A stretch of 64,000 bases of DNA from Sphingobacterium olei (lineage in GTDB: Bacteria; Bacteroidota; Bacteroidia; Sphingobacteriales; Sphingobacteriaceae): NCBI RefSeq assembly GCF_005048855.1, contig NZ_SUME01000005.1:62001-126000 (forward strand), written 5' to 3'. Below are positions 37,598 through 45,845 of this stretch, in pieces. A program made the position numbers and the translations under genes. Each line of letters starts with the position of its first letter. The first letter of the stretch is position 1. Below the pieces are notes generated by a model. The model was not told where the DNA came from. It did no database searches and saw nothing but the letters and a program-made list of their open reading frames with translations.

Positions 37598-38116
37598 ATG
37601 GAAACATTTACCGCGATAGACTTTGAATTAGCCACTTCTGATTATGTAAGTGTGTGCTCGGTGGGGATCGTAAATGTAGTAGAGGGAAAGATCATCAATG
37701 AATTTTACAGTTTAGTACGCCCCCCACAGAATAAATACATGTGGCAAACCACACGTGTTCATGGTATTAAGGCAAAAGATACTTTAAACGCGCCTACCTT
37801 CAAAGAGTTGTTTCCACAGTTAGAACCTTTGCTGTCCAACCAGAAAATGGTTGCACATAATGAGCTTTTTGACCGATCAGTGTTGCAGCGAACGATGAAA
37901 TTTTACGGATTGAACTACAAATCCTTAGATCTACCCGAAAAATGGGATTGTACCAGCAATATTTACAGAGCAAAAGGTTTTTTAAAAACAAAATTAAGTA
38001 TGTGTTGTCAGGTAATGGGTATCCCCTTAGACCATCATGATGCGCTATCCGACGCCCGTGCGAGCGCGCTGTTATATCTACATCAGGATAGAGCGGCTGA
38101 TTCATTAATTATTTAG
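37598..38116 (+). CDS. 3'-5' exonuclease, DnaQ/DEDDh family
   Basis: A 172-residue single-domain exonuclease resembling the epsilon subunit of DNA polymerase III. Motifs are visible: Exo I TAIDFELATSDYVSV (D-x-E), Exo II MVAHNELFDRSVLQ (H-N-x-x-FD) and Exo III LDHHDALSDARASALLYLH (H-x4-D), giving the DEDDh metal-binding set. METFTA at 37598 is taken as the start; the frame is open back to 37505 but that part overlaps the repeat and has no similarity. Its partner polymerase is not nearby; a role in repair or RNA/DNA trimming is possible. Confidence 0.85.
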   Translation: METFTAIDFELATSDYVSVCSVGIVNVVEGKIINEFYSLVRPPQNKYMWQTTRVHGIKAKDTLNAPTFKELFPQLEPLLSNQKMVAHNELFDRSVLQRTMKFYGLNYKSLDLPEKWDCTSNIYRAKGFLKTKLSMCCQVMGIPLDHHDALSDARASALLYLHQDRAADSLII

Positions 38117-38137
38117 ATATCTACGAAAATAAAATAT

Positions 38138-39127
38138 ATGGCATCTGTTGTTAATGTAATATTGTCTGGAGGCGTGGGATCGCGTCTATGGCCTTTGTCT
38201 CGTAAGTCAAAGCCTAAGCAATATATTCCCTTGTTTGAAGGACGGTCCCTGTTTGAACTAACGGTAGCCCGAAATCAGACCTTCACAGATCAGACCCTCA
38301 TGGTAGGTGGAATCAAAAATGTAGACCTAGCTCGGGAATTCCTTCCTGCGACCAAAAGTCAAACAATAGTCGAGGCAGCACCTCGCAACACCGCGGCGGC
38401 GATTGCTTTCGCCGCATTGGCATGCGATCCGGATGACATCCTGATCGTTACACCGTCAGATCATTTGATCGAAAATCAGGAAGCATATGAAAATATTATG
38501 CGCGAAGGGATAAAATATGCTGAAGAAGGGTTTTTGGTGACATTCGGTATCCAGCCCACACGTCCGGAGACCGGATATGGCTATATTGAATATCAAGGAA
38601 ACGATGTGCTTTCCTTTCGCGAAAAACCCAATGAAGATACCGCAAAGGAATTTCTGAAAAAAGGAAACTTTTTATGGAACTCTGGAATATTCTGTTTTAA
38701 GGCATCCATTTATTTGGAGGAGCTGTTCCGTTTCGAGCCCAAAGTATTCCGCACATCCAAAGAAGTTTATGAATCTGCCAATGGAGGCCAATTTTCGGCA
38801 GATCTTTCCGCTAAGATACCCTCAAAGAGCATTGATTACGCCGTAATGGAGCGCAGTGAACGCATAAAAGTTATTCCCTCTAACTTTATTTGGTCCGACA
38901 TGGGGTCTTACGATTCTTTATACGATTACCTCAAAGTAAAAGGGCATCAAGTCGATGGTAGCGGGAATATGGTCATCGGCACCCAAAAATATGTGTCTTT
39001 CTTGGGGGTAGAAAATACCATTCTCGTCCATACCGAAGATGCCATACTCGTTGTGCATAAGCGATCGTCACAAGATGTCAAACATTTGTATGAAGAATTG
39101 GAAAATCATAATTCGCCTTTACTGTAA
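38138..39127 (+). CDS. manC: Mannose-1-phosphate guanylyltransferase
   Basis: A 329-residue nucleotidyltransferase making GDP-mannose from mannose 1-phosphate and GTP, for glycan and capsule synthesis. N-terminal signature LSGGVGSRLWPLSRKSKPKQ, then AAPRNTAAAIAFAAL, IVTPSDHLIENQEAY, TRPETGYGYIEY, FREKPNEDTAKEFL and WSDMGSYDSLYDYL, all in the usual order. It lacks the C-terminal mannose-6-phosphate isomerase domain of the fused ManC/AlgA type, so it is the short form. It begins 21 nt after the exonuclease gene and may share its transcript. Confidence 0.92.
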   Translation: MASVVNVILSGGVGSRLWPLSRKSKPKQYIPLFEGRSLFELTVARNQTFTDQTLMVGGIKNVDLAREFLPATKSQTIVEAAPRNTAAAIAFAALACDPDDILIVTPSDHLIENQEAYENIMREGIKYAEEGFLVTFGIQPTRPETGYGYIEYQGNDVLSFREKPNEDTAKEFLKKGNFLWNSGIFCFKASIYLEELFRFEPKVFRTSKEVYESANGGQFSADLSAKIPSKSIDYAVMERSERIKVIPSNFIWSDMGSYDSLYDYLKVKGHQVDGSGNMVIGTQKYVSFLGVENTILVHTEDAILVVHKRSSQDVKHLYEELENHNSPLL

Positions 39128-39183
39128 ATGCGGGGATATTAGGCTGTTAGACTTGATTCGAAAATAAATAATTAGGATTTTCT

Positions 39184-39225
39184 TAAAAAAAGAAAGGTTT
39201 TCAAACGGGGAGAATGAAAACCTTT
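39184..39225 (-). terminator. Terminator of the metallophosphoesterase/barrel operon
   Basis: AAAGGTTTTCA (39193-39203) and TGAAAACCTTT (39215-39225) form a perfect 11-bp stem. On the minus strand a T-run follows directly (complement of the A-run at 39185-39191). It lies about 180 nt after the last minus-strand gene. The rest of the 278-nt spacer holds only a weaker TTAGC/GCTAA hairpin at about 39331-39354. Confidence 0.55.
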
Positions 39226-39405
39226 ACTAACCAATTATAAACCTAAATTATGATGATACAAATATAAGGCGATTTTTGATATGTTGCAAGCAAAATGTTT
39301 AAATAAATGTATGTTTAACGTTTTTTAACATTAGCGCCCGTTGGGTGTGCTAAATCGTATTTTTAGCGGGAGAGCACGAAGATTTAAAAGCCAAACTCGC
39401 GCGAA

Positions 39406-39993
39406 CTATGGCTTTAAATGAAATACCAGTCCAAGTCCTGAGCTGACAATATGATTAAACTGCACCGATGGAAAATTTTTAAAAAAATGGATTAGATATT
39501 TATCCGTTGTACCCACCTCATAGTAGAGCCCCCAGTTCTTATAGCGTACTTCGCTACCCAGGAAGCCCCCTATATTTAATCCCGGTCGGATTAAATAATA
39601 ATTGGGTTCATAGTAGCTCGGCAGTTTGAAGAAAAAATCCTCATTCAGGGCATAATTGACCCATAGCCCCATCTGGAGCCACTCCACATGGATATCCTCT
39701 TTATATTCGCGATGTAGCGTACTGTATTTACCTTTAACGGTCAAGGAATGGATAGGTTCCGTGCCCGAGTACCTGCGCGGTACAAACCCATATAACAGAT
39801 CCCCTTTCCAACGTTTGTTGGGCGATTCGTAACCAATACCTGTCGAGAACATACCAATATTTCCGGCAAATTGAAGCTTGATATTGCTGGGCATAATCTT
39901 GTAGGCCAGATCAGATTTTTGCAGGGTATCCTGGGCCGATACAACGTCTGCGAGAAAAAAGGAAAGAAGCAGCAATAAAATGTAGGCTCTCAT
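39406..39993 (-). CDS. Secreted protein, probable outer-membrane barrel, unknown function
   Basis: A 195-residue protein. A signal peptide (MRAYILLLLLSFFLADVVSA, cut near SAQ) is followed by alternating hydrophobic and polar strands rich in Tyr, Trp and Gly (NIGMFSTGIGYESPNKRWKG, RPGLNIGGFLGSEVRYKNWG), ending in LGLVFHLKP. This pattern suggests a small outer-membrane barrel. I do not recognise a family. Its ATG overlaps the stop of the upstream metallophosphoesterase gene by one base (TAATG), so the two are translationally coupled and likely work together. Confidence 0.65.
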   Translation of the reverse strand: MRAYILLLLLSFFLADVVSAQDTLQKSDLAYKIMPSNIKLQFAGNIGMFSTGIGYESPNKRWKGDLLYGFVPRRYSGTEPIHSLTVKGKYSTLHREYKEDIHVEWLQMGLWVNYALNEDFFFKLPSYYEPNYYLIRPGLNIGGFLGSEVRYKNWGLYYEVGTTDKYLIHFFKNFPSVQFNHIVSSGLGLVFHLKP

Positions 39994-40811
39994 TAGTAGT
40001 GGATAAGATTTACAGAAATGGATTGATCGTCAACAACGGTTACCTCTACAAACGAACGCTTCTCCAATGAGGGAGCGATGAGATAGGGCATGCCGTCATT
40101 GTAAGGCTCGTCGTACGAAAAGACATGCGTATGCCCATGGATCGACAGGCGTGCTTTATCGGTAGACGCAAGTAGCTCCGTAAAAGAATCAACTTTATTG
40201 GGATCGAAATCTGCGGACATCGGAGGTACGTGCGAGAGGAAAAATATATGATCCGTCTCTTGGGCGTCCGTCTGCTGGATCTGCTGGGCGAGCCACTCCT
40301 CGTTGGGAAGAGTCCCGTCAAATCCACGCTCCCTCGAATTAGAATTGAAGACAATAAATGCACTTTTTCCATATCGGAAAGTGAAGTCGTCGGGCCCGAA
40401 GTATTTTCGATATATTTCCGATCCATTGCCGAGCATATCGTGGTTTCCGATCGTCGCGATATTTGGAAATTTCAACTTTTTAATATCATTGTAGTAGTCA
40501 TTATACTCGTAGTTCGCACCAAAATCGGTTATGTCGCCACCGTGTAATACAAAGGCGATCTCCTCGTCGGTATAGTGCTTATTGGCATATTTTACAAAAT
40601 CGCTCAGCTCACCCAATGCAATCTGGGTATCCGAGATAACCAAAAAAGTAAAGCTGCTTTTCTGTGGAAGCGAGCGGATCTGTTCAACAGCATTGACGTT
40701 AAGATCACTTGCCAGGGGTCTTACCTCCAATAGCGAGTATTGAAAAGCTTTCTTACAGCCTGTTAGCAGCAGTAGTATTGCCACACCAAATAAAAGTATA
40801 TTATTCTTCAT
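39993..40811 (-). CDS. Calcineurin-like metallophosphoesterase lipoprotein
   Basis: A 272-residue protein with a lipobox (LLLLTGCKK, Cys19) and the metallophosphoesterase motifs in order: VISDTQIAL near residue 58, HGGDITDFG near 90, ATIGNHDMLGNG near 118, FLSHVPPMSADFD near 190 and IHGHTHVFSYDEP near 225. The first motif is D-x-Q instead of the usual D-x-H, a variation in one metal-ligand position; the other ligands are intact. It probably hydrolyses phosphate esters in the periplasm, substrate unknown. First gene of a two-gene unit with a barrel-like protein. Confidence 0.85.
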   Translation of the reverse strand: MKNNILLFGVAILLLLTGCKKAFQYSLLEVRPLASDLNVNAVEQIRSLPQKSSFTFLVISDTQIALGELSDFVKYANKHYTDEEIAFVLHGGDITDFGANYEYNDYYNDIKKLKFPNIATIGNHDMLGNGSEIYRKYFGPDDFTFRYGKSAFIVFNSNSRERGFDGTLPNEEWLAQQIQQTDAQETDHIFFLSHVPPMSADFDPNKVDSFTELLASTDKARLSIHGHTHVFSYDEPYNDGMPYLIAPSLEKRSFVEVTVVDDQSISVNLIHY

Positions 40812-40840
40812 TGTCTATGCAGTCTTTAAATAATAATAAA

Positions 40841-40860
40841 ACCTACCATTAGGGGTAGGT
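40841..40860. repeat. Short inverted repeat in a divergent promoter region
   Basis: ACCTACC (40841-40847) pairs with GGTAGGT (40854-40860) 30 nt upstream of the metallophosphoesterase start. Could lie in the 5' leader or be a protein-binding site. Confidence 0.35.
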
Positions 40861-40881
40861 ATCCTACCGTTATGCACGCTG

Positions 40882-40907
40882 TTTTATGGTATTTACGTAC
40901 CATAAAA
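40882..40907. promoter_or_regulatory. Operator-like palindrome between divergent genes
   Basis: TTTTATGGTA (40882-40891) is the exact complement of TACCATAAAA (40898-40907), with a 6-nt centre. It sits in the 278-nt gap between the metallophosphoesterase and helicase genes. With no T-run on either side it fits a dimeric repressor site better than a terminator. Confidence 0.45.
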
Positions 40908-41089
40908 ACAAACAATGCCGGTATTAGCTTTCGCGGGGTAAAATTATAATTTAATATATTAACTTTTTAGGTGGAAAAGTCAGAGTAGTTTCATGTTTTA
41001 CAAATAGTAGAAAAATCAATATTTTAGCGAACTTGCGGTTGCTTGCATGTGGGAATGTATCTTGCGTGCGAATTTTAGGATAAGAAGAG

Positions 41090-44000
41090 ATGCTAGGCAT
41101 GCGTGAATCGTTACACGAATATATATTACACGATACGGATATACACAAACTATCTTACATTGGCTTATTGAAACATGTTCAATCCGCGGCTTCGTTAGAT
41201 ACGCAGGATTTCGGATCCATTTATCCGATCGCACTTGAAATCAATGCAGGCGTTTTTTCCAAGACAATCAATGCAATCGCATTTCCAACAGTAGCGGTCA
41301 GTCAGGTAGGCACATCGTTGACGACCTCCTGTTCCTGTGATCATTCCAATAGCCAGTTTCTTTGCCCACACCAAGCCGAAATTATTTTATGCATTTTAGA
41401 ACAGAAACATTTTCGCCTCTTTTTTGACCGTATCCTCCGTCGACAGACCCTACTCCCCGTTGCTAAAGGATACGGACTGGAAAATGAAACTAACTTGGAT
41501 ATTTATTTTGAGTTAATATATCAAGGTGGGCTAGTGGATATACAGCCCAAGTTAAAAGAACTGCTGAAACACGATACAACCGTATTTACGCAAGAACTTT
41601 TACCTCGGCGTAGATCCAAGATAGTAGCGCTTGCCCTTCGGGATACCGGAAAGAAACAGATCCTTGTAATCAGCAAACATCGATTTTATCATCAGCTGAG
41701 CATTCAGGTAATGGAAGGCGAAGAAACCCGATCGGGCAAGGTCAAAAATCCGCTGACAACGATTGATGCCAAGCAACTAATATGGAAATCCCAAGATATA
41801 CTACATGTTAAATTTTATACAGCGGTAAGTGCTTTCCAGTATAATTATACGACGGAAATTGATGAGACTGAATACGACGCCCTAAAGATCATTGTACAGA
41901 ATCCACTGGGGCTGGATACGTATTACCACGATAAAAGCATATCGGAAAAAATAACCGCAAAATCCATTGTACCTATCGAAATCGATATGCTGCAAGCTGA
42001 AATAGAATTGCATGTCTTTAAAAAGGAACCGTTTTACGAAATTACTGGGCAACTGATATTTAATGATGATACAATATCTTTCAAAAATGTGACCATTCGA
42101 AATGAATACTTTGTCGTACAACGTAATAGAATGAGTTTGGTAAGTGACCCTGATCAACTTCGGGTGATCAAGTTCTTCAAGCGTAATAATGAGAAATTAT
42201 TGATACACTCTTCTAAATATGACGAATTTCTCCAGACCGTTCTCTCCGCCTTGGGGCAGCGTATCCGGATCAACTACAGTTACATTAGAGCAGCTACAGC
42301 GGTTGAATTAACGGAGAAAAGTTGTCAAAGAGAACAGGTTGTCTATTTGCATCAAGAAGGCAGTTATATTTTTATCACGCCCGTTATGCGGTATGGTATA
42401 ATCGAAGTGCCTGTGTATTCGCGACAACAGTTGTTTGATACCGACCGAAACGGGAATCTGTTTCAGATTGAGCGCGATCAGGCAGCAGAATTGCAGCTAA
42501 CGACCCTGATCATGCAACAGCATCCTGATTTTGAAGAACAGTTACAGGAGAATGAGTATTTTTATCTGCATAAAGATGCCTTTTTGGACGACAGCTGGTT
42601 TTTGGATGCCTTCGAGTTATGGAGGCAGGCCGGAGCGACCATCTTAGGATTCAATGAGCTTAAGGTGAATACATTAAATCCGCATAAAGCCAAGGTAGAC
42701 ATACAGGTCGTCAGCGGAGTAGATTGGTTCAATGCCCATGTAAAGGTGCGTTTTGGCAGACAGCAAGCTTCCCTCAAGCAATTGCATAGGGCGATCCGCC
42801 ACAAACGTAAATTTGTACAGCTCGACGATGGAACACAGGGCCTCCTGCCCGAGGAGTGGGTGCAGAAAATTGCTAGCTACTTCCAGGTCGGAGATATCGA
42901 TAAGGAGTTGATCAAGATCCCCAAGGTCAATTTCACCGCGATTTCAGATCTGTTTGAGAAAGAAATGTGGAGTAAAGAAGTCGAGTTTGAATTAGCAGCA
43001 TATGCACAGCAATTTCTGCAGATAAAGCAGATCCCCGAAGTACCTGTCCCTATAGGCCTACATGCTACGTTGAGGCGCTACCAACAGGAAGGCCTGAATT
43101 GGTTGAATCTCCTCGATCAGTTTAACTTTGGAGGCTGTCTAGCGGATGATATGGGCTTGGGCAAGACCATACAGGTTATCGCCTTCATCTTGTCACAGCG
43201 TGATAAGCATACCCATCATACCAATCTGATTGTGGTACCGACGTCCTTATTTTCCAATTGGCAGGAAGAGCTTACAAAATTTGCACCTTCGATATCGGTA
43301 AAGGTGCATTATGGCGCGGATAGAAGTAAGAATACAGACGACATGTGTGAATATGAGGTAATCCTGACCTCCTATGGTATGCTGCTTTCCGATATCCGAT
43401 GGTTAAGAGAGTTTCGGTTCAACTACATTTTTCTAGATGAGTCGCAAGCCATCAAAAACCCAAATTCCGAACGCTATAAAGCCGCCTGTTTGCTGCAGTC
43501 TAGAAATAGAATAGTACTTACGGGCACACCGATTGAAAACAACACCTTTGATCTGTACGGGCAGCTTTCCTTTGCCTGTCCTGGGTTGTTAGGAAGTAAG
43601 TCCTATTTCAGGGATGTGTACGCACTGCCCATTGATAAATTTCAATATAATAAGAGAGCTCTCGAATTGCAGGAGAAGATCAAGCCTTTTATGCTACGTC
43701 GTACAAAAAAGCAGGTTGCGAAAGAACTACCCCAAAAAACCGAAATGGTGATTTTTTGTGAAATGAATGCAACACAAAGAGAAATATACGATAGGTATGA
43801 ACGGGAACTGCGGGAATATATATCTGCTGTGGACGAGGACGAAATCCATAAAAATGGTATGCACGTACTAACCGGACTCACCCGTCTGCGACAAATCTGT
43901 AATTCTCCTGTATTGTTGAAGGAAGGCTATTCCGGAGCCGATGCGGTCAAGATCGATGTATTGATGGAGCAGATTGTCAACAAATCCGGTGAGCATAAAA

Positions 44001-44446
44001 TTCTGATATTCTCTCAATTTGTAGGCATGCTGGATCTCATCCGAACCGAGCTCGAGAACAGCGGAATACCTTTTGAGTATCTAACGGGGCAGACCAAGGA
44101 TAGAGGTGCCAAGGTCGATAATTTTCAAGCCAACGAACATATTCGGGTATTCCTAATCAGTTTAAAAGCCGGCGGTACCGGCCTCAACCTGACGGAAGCA
44201 GATTACGTCTATTTAATAGATCCCTGGTGGAATCCTGCGGTAGAGAACCAGGCTATCGACCGGAGCTATCGGATCGGACAAACAAAGAATGTAATTGCTG
44301 TACGGTTGATTTGTCCCGACACGATTGAAGAAAAAATTAGACATCTTCAACAACGGAAAAGCAAACTCGCTCAAGATCTGGTAAAAACAGAGGCGTTCGC
44401 GCTGAGTAATTTATCCAAAAATGATTTGCTTGAATTGTTGAGATAA
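41090..44446 (+). CDS. SNF2-family DEAD/DEAH helicase with N-terminal SWIM zinc finger
   Basis: An 1118-residue protein. Near residues 83-98 CSCDHSNSQFLCPH is a SWIM-type finger (C-x-C-xn-C-x-H). A long middle region of unknown fold follows. The ATPase begins near 660: LHATLRRYQQEGLNWLNLLD, Walker A DDMGLGKTIQVIAFI, IVVPTSLFSNWQEE, the Walker B box FLDESQAIKNPNS, VLTGTPIENNTFDLYGQLSF, and the C-terminal half with LISLKAGGTGLNLTEADYVY, WWNPAVENQAIDRSYRIGQT. All helicase motifs are intact. It is the SWIM-SNF2 architecture known in many bacteria; such proteins remodel nucleic-acid complexes (RapA-like) and the exact target is unknown. Followed by an intrinsic terminator. Confidence 0.88.
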   Translation: MLGMRESLHEYILHDTDIHKLSYIGLLKHVQSAASLDTQDFGSIYPIALEINAGVFSKTINAIAFPTVAVSQVGTSLTTSCSCDHSNSQFLCPHQAEIILCILEQKHFRLFFDRILRRQTLLPVAKGYGLENETNLDIYFELIYQGGLVDIQPKLKELLKHDTTVFTQELLPRRRSKIVALALRDTGKKQILVISKHRFYHQLSIQVMEGEETRSGKVKNPLTTIDAKQLIWKSQDILHVKFYTAVSAFQYNYTTEIDETEYDALKIIVQNPLGLDTYYHDKSISEKITAKSIVPIEIDMLQAEIELHVFKKEPFYEITGQLIFNDDTISFKNVTIRNEYFVVQRNRMSLVSDPDQLRVIKFFKRNNEKLLIHSSKYDEFLQTVLSALGQRIRINYSYIRAATAVELTEKSCQREQVVYLHQEGSYIFITPVMRYGIIEVPVYSRQQLFDTDRNGNLFQIERDQAAELQLTTLIMQQHPDFEEQLQENEYFYLHKDAFLDDSWFLDAFELWRQAGATILGFNELKVNTLNPHKAKVDIQVVSGVDWFNAHVKVRFGRQQASLKQLHRAIRHKRKFVQLDDGTQGLLPEEWVQKIASYFQVGDIDKELIKIPKVNFTAISDLFEKEMWSKEVEFELAAYAQQFLQIKQIPEVPVPIGLHATLRRYQQEGLNWLNLLDQFNFGGCLADDMGLGKTIQVIAFILSQRDKHTHHTNLIVVPTSLFSNWQEELTKFAPSISVKVHYGADRSKNTDDMCEYEVILTSYGMLLSDIRWLREFRFNYIFLDESQAIKNPNSERYKAACLLQSRNRIVLTGTPIENNTFDLYGQLSFACPGLLGSKSYFRDVYALPIDKFQYNKRALELQEKIKPFMLRRTKKQVAKELPQKTEMVIFCEMNATQREIYDRYERELREYISAVDEDEIHKNGMHVLTGLTRLRQICNSPVLLKEGYSGADAVKIDVLMEQIVNKSGEHKILIFSQFVGMLDLIRTELENSGIPFEYLTGQTKDRGAKVDNFQANEHIRVFLISLKAGGTGLNLTEADYVYLIDPWWNPAVENQAIDRSYRIGQTKNVIAVRLICPDTIEEKIRHLQQRKSKLAQDLVKTEAFALSNLSKNDLLELLR

Positions 44447-44550
44447 TGTGTTGATGGTATACTTAAAGTTAAAAAGTTGTTAAAATGAGACGACCATTGT
44501 AACAAATTGCGGTAAACTTACGTTATTTGTAATAGGTTAATAATTGGTTT

Positions 44551-44590
44551 GAAAGATCCTGTCGCTCCCCGCTTCAGGATCTTTCTTTTT
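44551..44590 (+). terminator. Terminator of the helicase gene
   Basis: GAAAGATCCTG (44551-44561) is the exact complement of CAGGATCTTTC (44575-44585), followed by TTTTT. A perfect 11-bp stem about 105 nt after the helicase stop and immediately before the convergent DUF4407 gene's stop. Confidence 0.8.
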
Positions 44591-44593
44591 ATT

Positions 44594-45694
44594 TCATTTC
44601 GACGCCTCGTAATCCTCATTCAACCTAGCCATACGCCGTTGTATTGCTACATCAGTACGATGCCCTTTCAATTTATCCAAGGCCTGCTTTTCTACATCAA
44701 TATTCGTGTCGGATTCGTAATTATTAATGATTTTTTGACTCAATATTGCGTTATCATATGTATCTCGCCCGCTCATTAGTTTTACAAACACAGGTAAACA
44801 TTCAAAAAATATAAAAAGAAGAGCAATGAAAATGACGGCATATTCAGTGGATTCATTTATCGTGCCGTCTGGATTTTTATGAAGGTTGCTCAAAGCCGCA
44901 TTTCGGTCAGCAAATCCAGCAATATTTATTACGCTATCCAACCCTTTGTCCGACAATATCTTTTGATCCATCAGACCTTCATGTGTTTTTCTATCCAATA
45001 ATTGAGATTCCTTGGTCTGAATGCGCGAACGTAAGGTGTCCAAATAAATTTCTTGTTTTTTTAGATTTTCTTCCTTCATCTTTGCATAAGGCCCATAGCC
45101 TAATACGCCGGAAGTTTCTTCTGTCTTCGTTCCGAAAATTTCGTGATTTAGCTGTTGCCGTGAAGTTCTAATCGTACTTTCTAGCGAATCGGCCTGTTTT
45201 TTTAAAGCGGTAAGCTGACTATATTCTACCAGGTATTTATTTTCAAATGTGCTATTCAACGTATCAATAGTGGCGCGCTGCTGTTTGAGGTATTCCACTC
45301 GAAGATGCTCTTTGATTTCTTTGTCAAAAATCTTTAGTTCAAGTGGACGTGAGATCACCAATCCGATAATTATAGCCAATATAATACGTGGCAGTGCCTG
45401 TAAAAATTGTTTGCCACTAGACTGTGTTTTGTCGATGCTCAATACGATGTATCTGTCCAGATTGAAAATTGCCAACCCCCAAGTTAAACCAAATAAGAGC
45501 GCATAAAATAGCGCATTGGGACTTCCACTGAATACAAAATATAAGGCATATCCACCTGCAATACTTGCGAAAAGACCGGTAAAAAAAATTGTCGCACCGA
45601 TGCTTACATATTTGCTATGTTCTTCAGGACAACGTACTAGTGTCTTTTCGTGAACACCTGCGCACCACCAGAAGAATTGTTTTATTGAGCTCAT
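44594..45694 (-). CDS. DUF4407 domain membrane protein
   Basis: A 366-residue protein with membrane segments near residues 30-52, 58-76, 87-107 and 270-292 (EYAVIFIALLFIFFECLPVF). Between the third and fourth lies a long charged coiled-coil-like stretch (about 110-260, for example LKKQADSLESTIRTSRQQLN). This arrangement and the N-terminus FFWWCAGVHEKTLVRCPEEH fit DUF4407, a Bacteroidota-enriched family of unknown role. The coiled coil should be on one side of the membrane and could sense or bind a partner. It appears to be a single-gene unit. Confidence 0.8.
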   Translation of the reverse strand: MSSIKQFFWWCAGVHEKTLVRCPEEHSKYVSIGATIFFTGLFASIAGGYALYFVFSGSPNALFYALLFGLTWGLAIFNLDRYIVLSIDKTQSSGKQFLQALPRIILAIIIGLVISRPLELKIFDKEIKEHLRVEYLKQQRATIDTLNSTFENKYLVEYSQLTALKKQADSLESTIRTSRQQLNHEIFGTKTEETSGVLGYGPYAKMKEENLKKQEIYLDTLRSRIQTKESQLLDRKTHEGLMDQKILSDKGLDSVINIAGFADRNAALSNLHKNPDGTINESTEYAVIFIALLFIFFECLPVFVKLMSGRDTYDNAILSQKIINNYESDTNIDVEKQALDKLKGHRTDVAIQRRMARLNEDYEASK

Positions 45695-45798
45695 TTTAAA
45701 AAATTTACTATTTGACGCTTTTTATGGATAAAAGTAACAACAAAACCAGAATAAATTTTAAAAATATGTTGATGCAAAAGGATTGCTCAAATAATCCT

Positions 45799-45806
45799 TA
45801 CCTTTG
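45799..45806 (+). promoter_or_regulatory. -7 box upstream of the M3 peptidase gene
   Basis: TACCTTTG is an exact TAnnTTTG match about 39 nt before the chosen ATG. No TTG -33 at the ideal distance. It supports starting the protein at 45846 and not at the TTG at 45804, which lies within the box. Confidence 0.45.
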
Positions 45807-45845
45807 CAATTAATTTTAGTAATGCAAATAAATAATAAATCCGAA

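Noticed and set aside
39193-39225. Riboswitch or leader hairpin on the plus strand
   Set aside because: No gene follows on the plus strand; the T-run is on the minus-strand side, so a minus-strand terminator fits better.
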